Below are positions 62,337 through 64,000 of a stretch of DNA of 64,000 bases, piece by piece. A program made the translations under genes and the position numbers. This DNA comes from Edaphocola aurantiacus (lineage in GTDB: Bacteria > Bacteroidota > Bacteroidia > Chitinophagales > Chitinophagaceae), in contig NZ_VOSI01000001.1 in the NCBI RefSeq assembly GCF_019797745.1, positions 680,928-744,927 on the forward strand. The letters run 5' to 3'. Every line of letters starts with the position of its first letter. Position 1 is the stretch's first letter. The notes beneath the pieces are model-generated. The model saw only the letters and a program-made list of their open reading frames with translations, had not been told where the DNA came from and did not search any database.

Positions 62337-64000
62337 ATGAAATATAATTACATGCTCCTATGGGCACTGTGTATGTTTACTTGTGCCTGCTATCTTCCAT
62401 CTGGCGTGTATGCCCAGCAGCCAACGGCATTTGATCAGCAATGGCACAAACTCAACCAGCAGTATAAAAAAGGGGCTATAAAATCGGCACGGTACATGGA
62501 CATGGTGGACAGCCTTGCCCTAATAGATGCGGCAAACCCTCATTTAAAAGAGCATTTACAACCGTACAAAGAGCTGGTCTGGAAAAATGATCCGACAAAG
62601 ATGCGGCGCAGGAAATATTATTATTTCCTGATCGCTAATGCAAAAGTCAATGGCCAGAGCGGCAAGGAACTATATTATGTTGAGAAGTTTGTGAAAGAAC
62701 CGGGAAGCAATGATCCAAACCACTTCCGTAATGTCACAAAAATGCAGCTCTTTGTAGCTGCGGGTGATAATATTAATGCCGCTGCTATGTTTGACACTGA
62801 TGCCCCCTACTACAATAATATACCCCGTAAAATCGCCGATGGAACTTATAAAGGTGACCCTCAGTCTGATCAGTTTATATTCTACCAGATGGCACCCGTT
62901 TTTTTCGATTTAAAAGACTCTGCACGGCTATTCCGCATGCTCAGCTTGGCTAATCAGACTTATAACAACCTCATTAAGGTCAAAGGAATTTCGGACTGGG
63001 ACCGGCAGATGTGTTATGCATTCGTAAAGGCTGCAAAATGCTTTGGCTACCGGCAGCAGCAGAAAACAGATTCAGCAGAAAAGGTATTAAAAGAGTTAAT
63101 CGCTTATGCAAGCCTTCCGATGGACCCTAGCCTGACCAGGCAGGTCATTCTTCAGAAACATCTGTTACAAAATGTTACCGGCCAATTACTGGATGTATAT
63201 ATATCCGTAAAAAATATAGACAGTGCAAAAAAATACCAGGCAATCGCGGAACAACTATCAGGTGTTGATTTTATCGAAGATGACCTTGCCTTGCTTAAAA
63301 GCAGAAGCCAGATACAGGCCCTCTCCGGCGACTATAAAAGTGCATTCAATACAATGGAGTCCATTTTTCAGAAAACGGATACCCTTTTAAAAAGAAAAAC
63401 GGTAGAGATCTCTGAAAATATGTATGCCCAGGCACTTGCAGAGGATAAGAAGGAAGAGACAGCTCTGCTCATTGCAGAAAAACGAAAATTAATCGCATTC
63501 GCAACGCTCGGCGCCATAGTACTTATATTGATCATCACCTTGCTGTACTATCGTGGCAAGGCCAAAGAAAGAAAGGCTAAACAATCTATTGATGGTTTAA
63601 ACAGGGCGACTGCATTGCAGATAGCAGAACTGGAAGAAAGGAACAGGATAGAGCAGCAAATAGAAAAGAAAAAGCTGGGGCTGGAGCTGCATGATGGCCT
63701 GGCCAACCAGCTGGCACACCTGAAAATGCTCAGTGAAATAGCCATTTTAGATCTTGGCAAACCCGGCACCTTAAACACCCTTACTAAAATAAATGAATTA
63801 ATAAACACGGCTTACGAAACGACCCGGGACAAAAGTCATGACTGGTACAAAATCAAAGAGGATACATCTTATGCAGCTAAGATAAGCGGTATAGTACAGA
63901 ATGCGCTGCCGGATGAGCTGTTTCAAAAGGAGGTTTCTATTGACGAGTATCACTTGAATACCTTACCACTGTCCACCAAAATAGAATTAATGTACATCAT
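62337..64000 (+). CDS. Sensor histidine kinase (HisKA_3 type), partial at window end
   Basis: The visible 554 codons begin with ATG and a signal peptide (YMLLWALCMFTCACYLPSGVYA). A long periplasmic region of helical repeats (about 30-380) is TPR-like, for example VLKELIAYA and ALSGDYKSAFNTMESIF. One membrane helix lies at about 380-402 (LIAFATLGAIVLILIITLLYY), followed by a coiled coil. The HisKA_3 box KKLGLELHDGLANQLAHLKML gives the phospho-acceptor His. The ATPase domain lies past the window edge. It is adjacent to the NarL-type regulator, so it should phosphorylate it. TPR-containing kinases of this kind are common in Bacteroidota. Confidence 0.88.
   Translation, partial: MKYNYMLLWALCMFTCACYLPSGVYAQQPTAFDQQWHKLNQQYKKGAIKSARYMDMVDSLALIDAANPHLKEHLQPYKELVWKNDPTKMRRRKYYYFLIANAKVNGQSGKELYYVEKFVKEPGSNDPNHFRNVTKMQLFVAAGDNINAAAMFDTDAPYYNNIPRKIADGTYKGDPQSDQFIFYQMAPVFFDLKDSARLFRMLSLANQTYNNLIKVKGISDWDRQMCYAFVKAAKCFGYRQQQKTDSAEKVLKELIAYASLPMDPSLTRQVILQKHLLQNVTGQLLDVYISVKNIDSAKKYQAIAEQLSGVDFIEDDLALLKSRSQIQALSGDYKSAFNTMESIFQKTDTLLKRKTVEISENMYAQALAEDKKEETALLIAEKRKLIAFATLGAIVLILIITLLYYRGKAKERKAKQSIDGLNRATALQIAELEERNRIEQQIEKKKLGLELHDGLANQLAHLKMLSEIAILDLGKPGTLNTLTKINELINTAYETTRDKSHDWYKIKEDTSYAAKISGIVQNALPDELFQKEVSIDEYHLNTLPLSTKIELMYI

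Overview
The window is a chromosomal segment of a Bacteroidota bacterium, most likely order Chitinophagales (family inferred, not tested). The reasons are eight secreted proteins ending in type IX secretion (T9SS) type A sorting domains, a PorQ homologue and a GldM-like protein, promoters of the Bacteroidota form TAnnTTTG, an atpD-atpC pair split from the other ATP synthase genes, and DUF2480 and DUF3108 family genes. There are no rRNAs, CRISPR arrays, insertion sequences or prophage genes.

Layout. 0.2-5.8 kb: a LutB-like iron-sulfur protein, then an OmpR-type two-component pair followed by a stress-protein-like gene, a small secreted protein and a DUF1275 membrane protein; 11-bp-phased direct repeats sit in front of the last group. 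5.9-13.7 kb: a transglutaminase-like protein, three T9SS cargo proteins, folC and a beta-barrel protein. 13.7-34.4 kb: mostly housekeeping genes (DEAD-box helicase, gap, MgtC-like, MCE-domain protein, porQ, fabI, murB, Ldh family, TPR, TlpA-like, rlmD, aat) and a MocR-type regulator. 34.5-39.1 kb: a biotin operon bioF-bioD-bioB-bioA whose first gene encodes an unassigned ferritin-like di-iron protein. 39.1-41.8 kb: a ChaN-like protein, convergent with a small operon holding a lipoprotein, a 59-residue exported peptide ending in CPACGMG, and a DUF692 (MNIO) enzyme. 41.9-46.8 kb: atpC, atpD, a GldM-like protein, a BNR-repeat T9SS protein and an AraC regulator. 46.9-48.5 kb: four identical tRNA-Val genes and a tRNA-Leu around a GT14 glycosyltransferase. 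48.6-61.4 kb: large T9SS surface proteins, three of which share duplicated ends. 61.7-64 kb: a NarL-type response regulator and its probable histidine kinase, cut by the window end.

The most notable system is the operon at 40.0-41.8 kb. A short Cys-containing peptide with a signal sequence lies 9 bp upstream of a DUF692/MNIO enzyme that keeps the predicted metal ligands and carries an extra C-terminal segment of about 75 residues. This looks like a minimal RiPP pathway giving an oxidatively modified, exported, probably metal-related peptide. The second is the di-iron protein opening the biotin operon, a candidate for the missing pimelate-forming step because no bioC or bioH is present here.

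Coordinates come from reading the sequence directly. Where an ATG with a signal peptide, or a promoter overlapping the longer reading frame, argued for an internal start, that start is used and explained.
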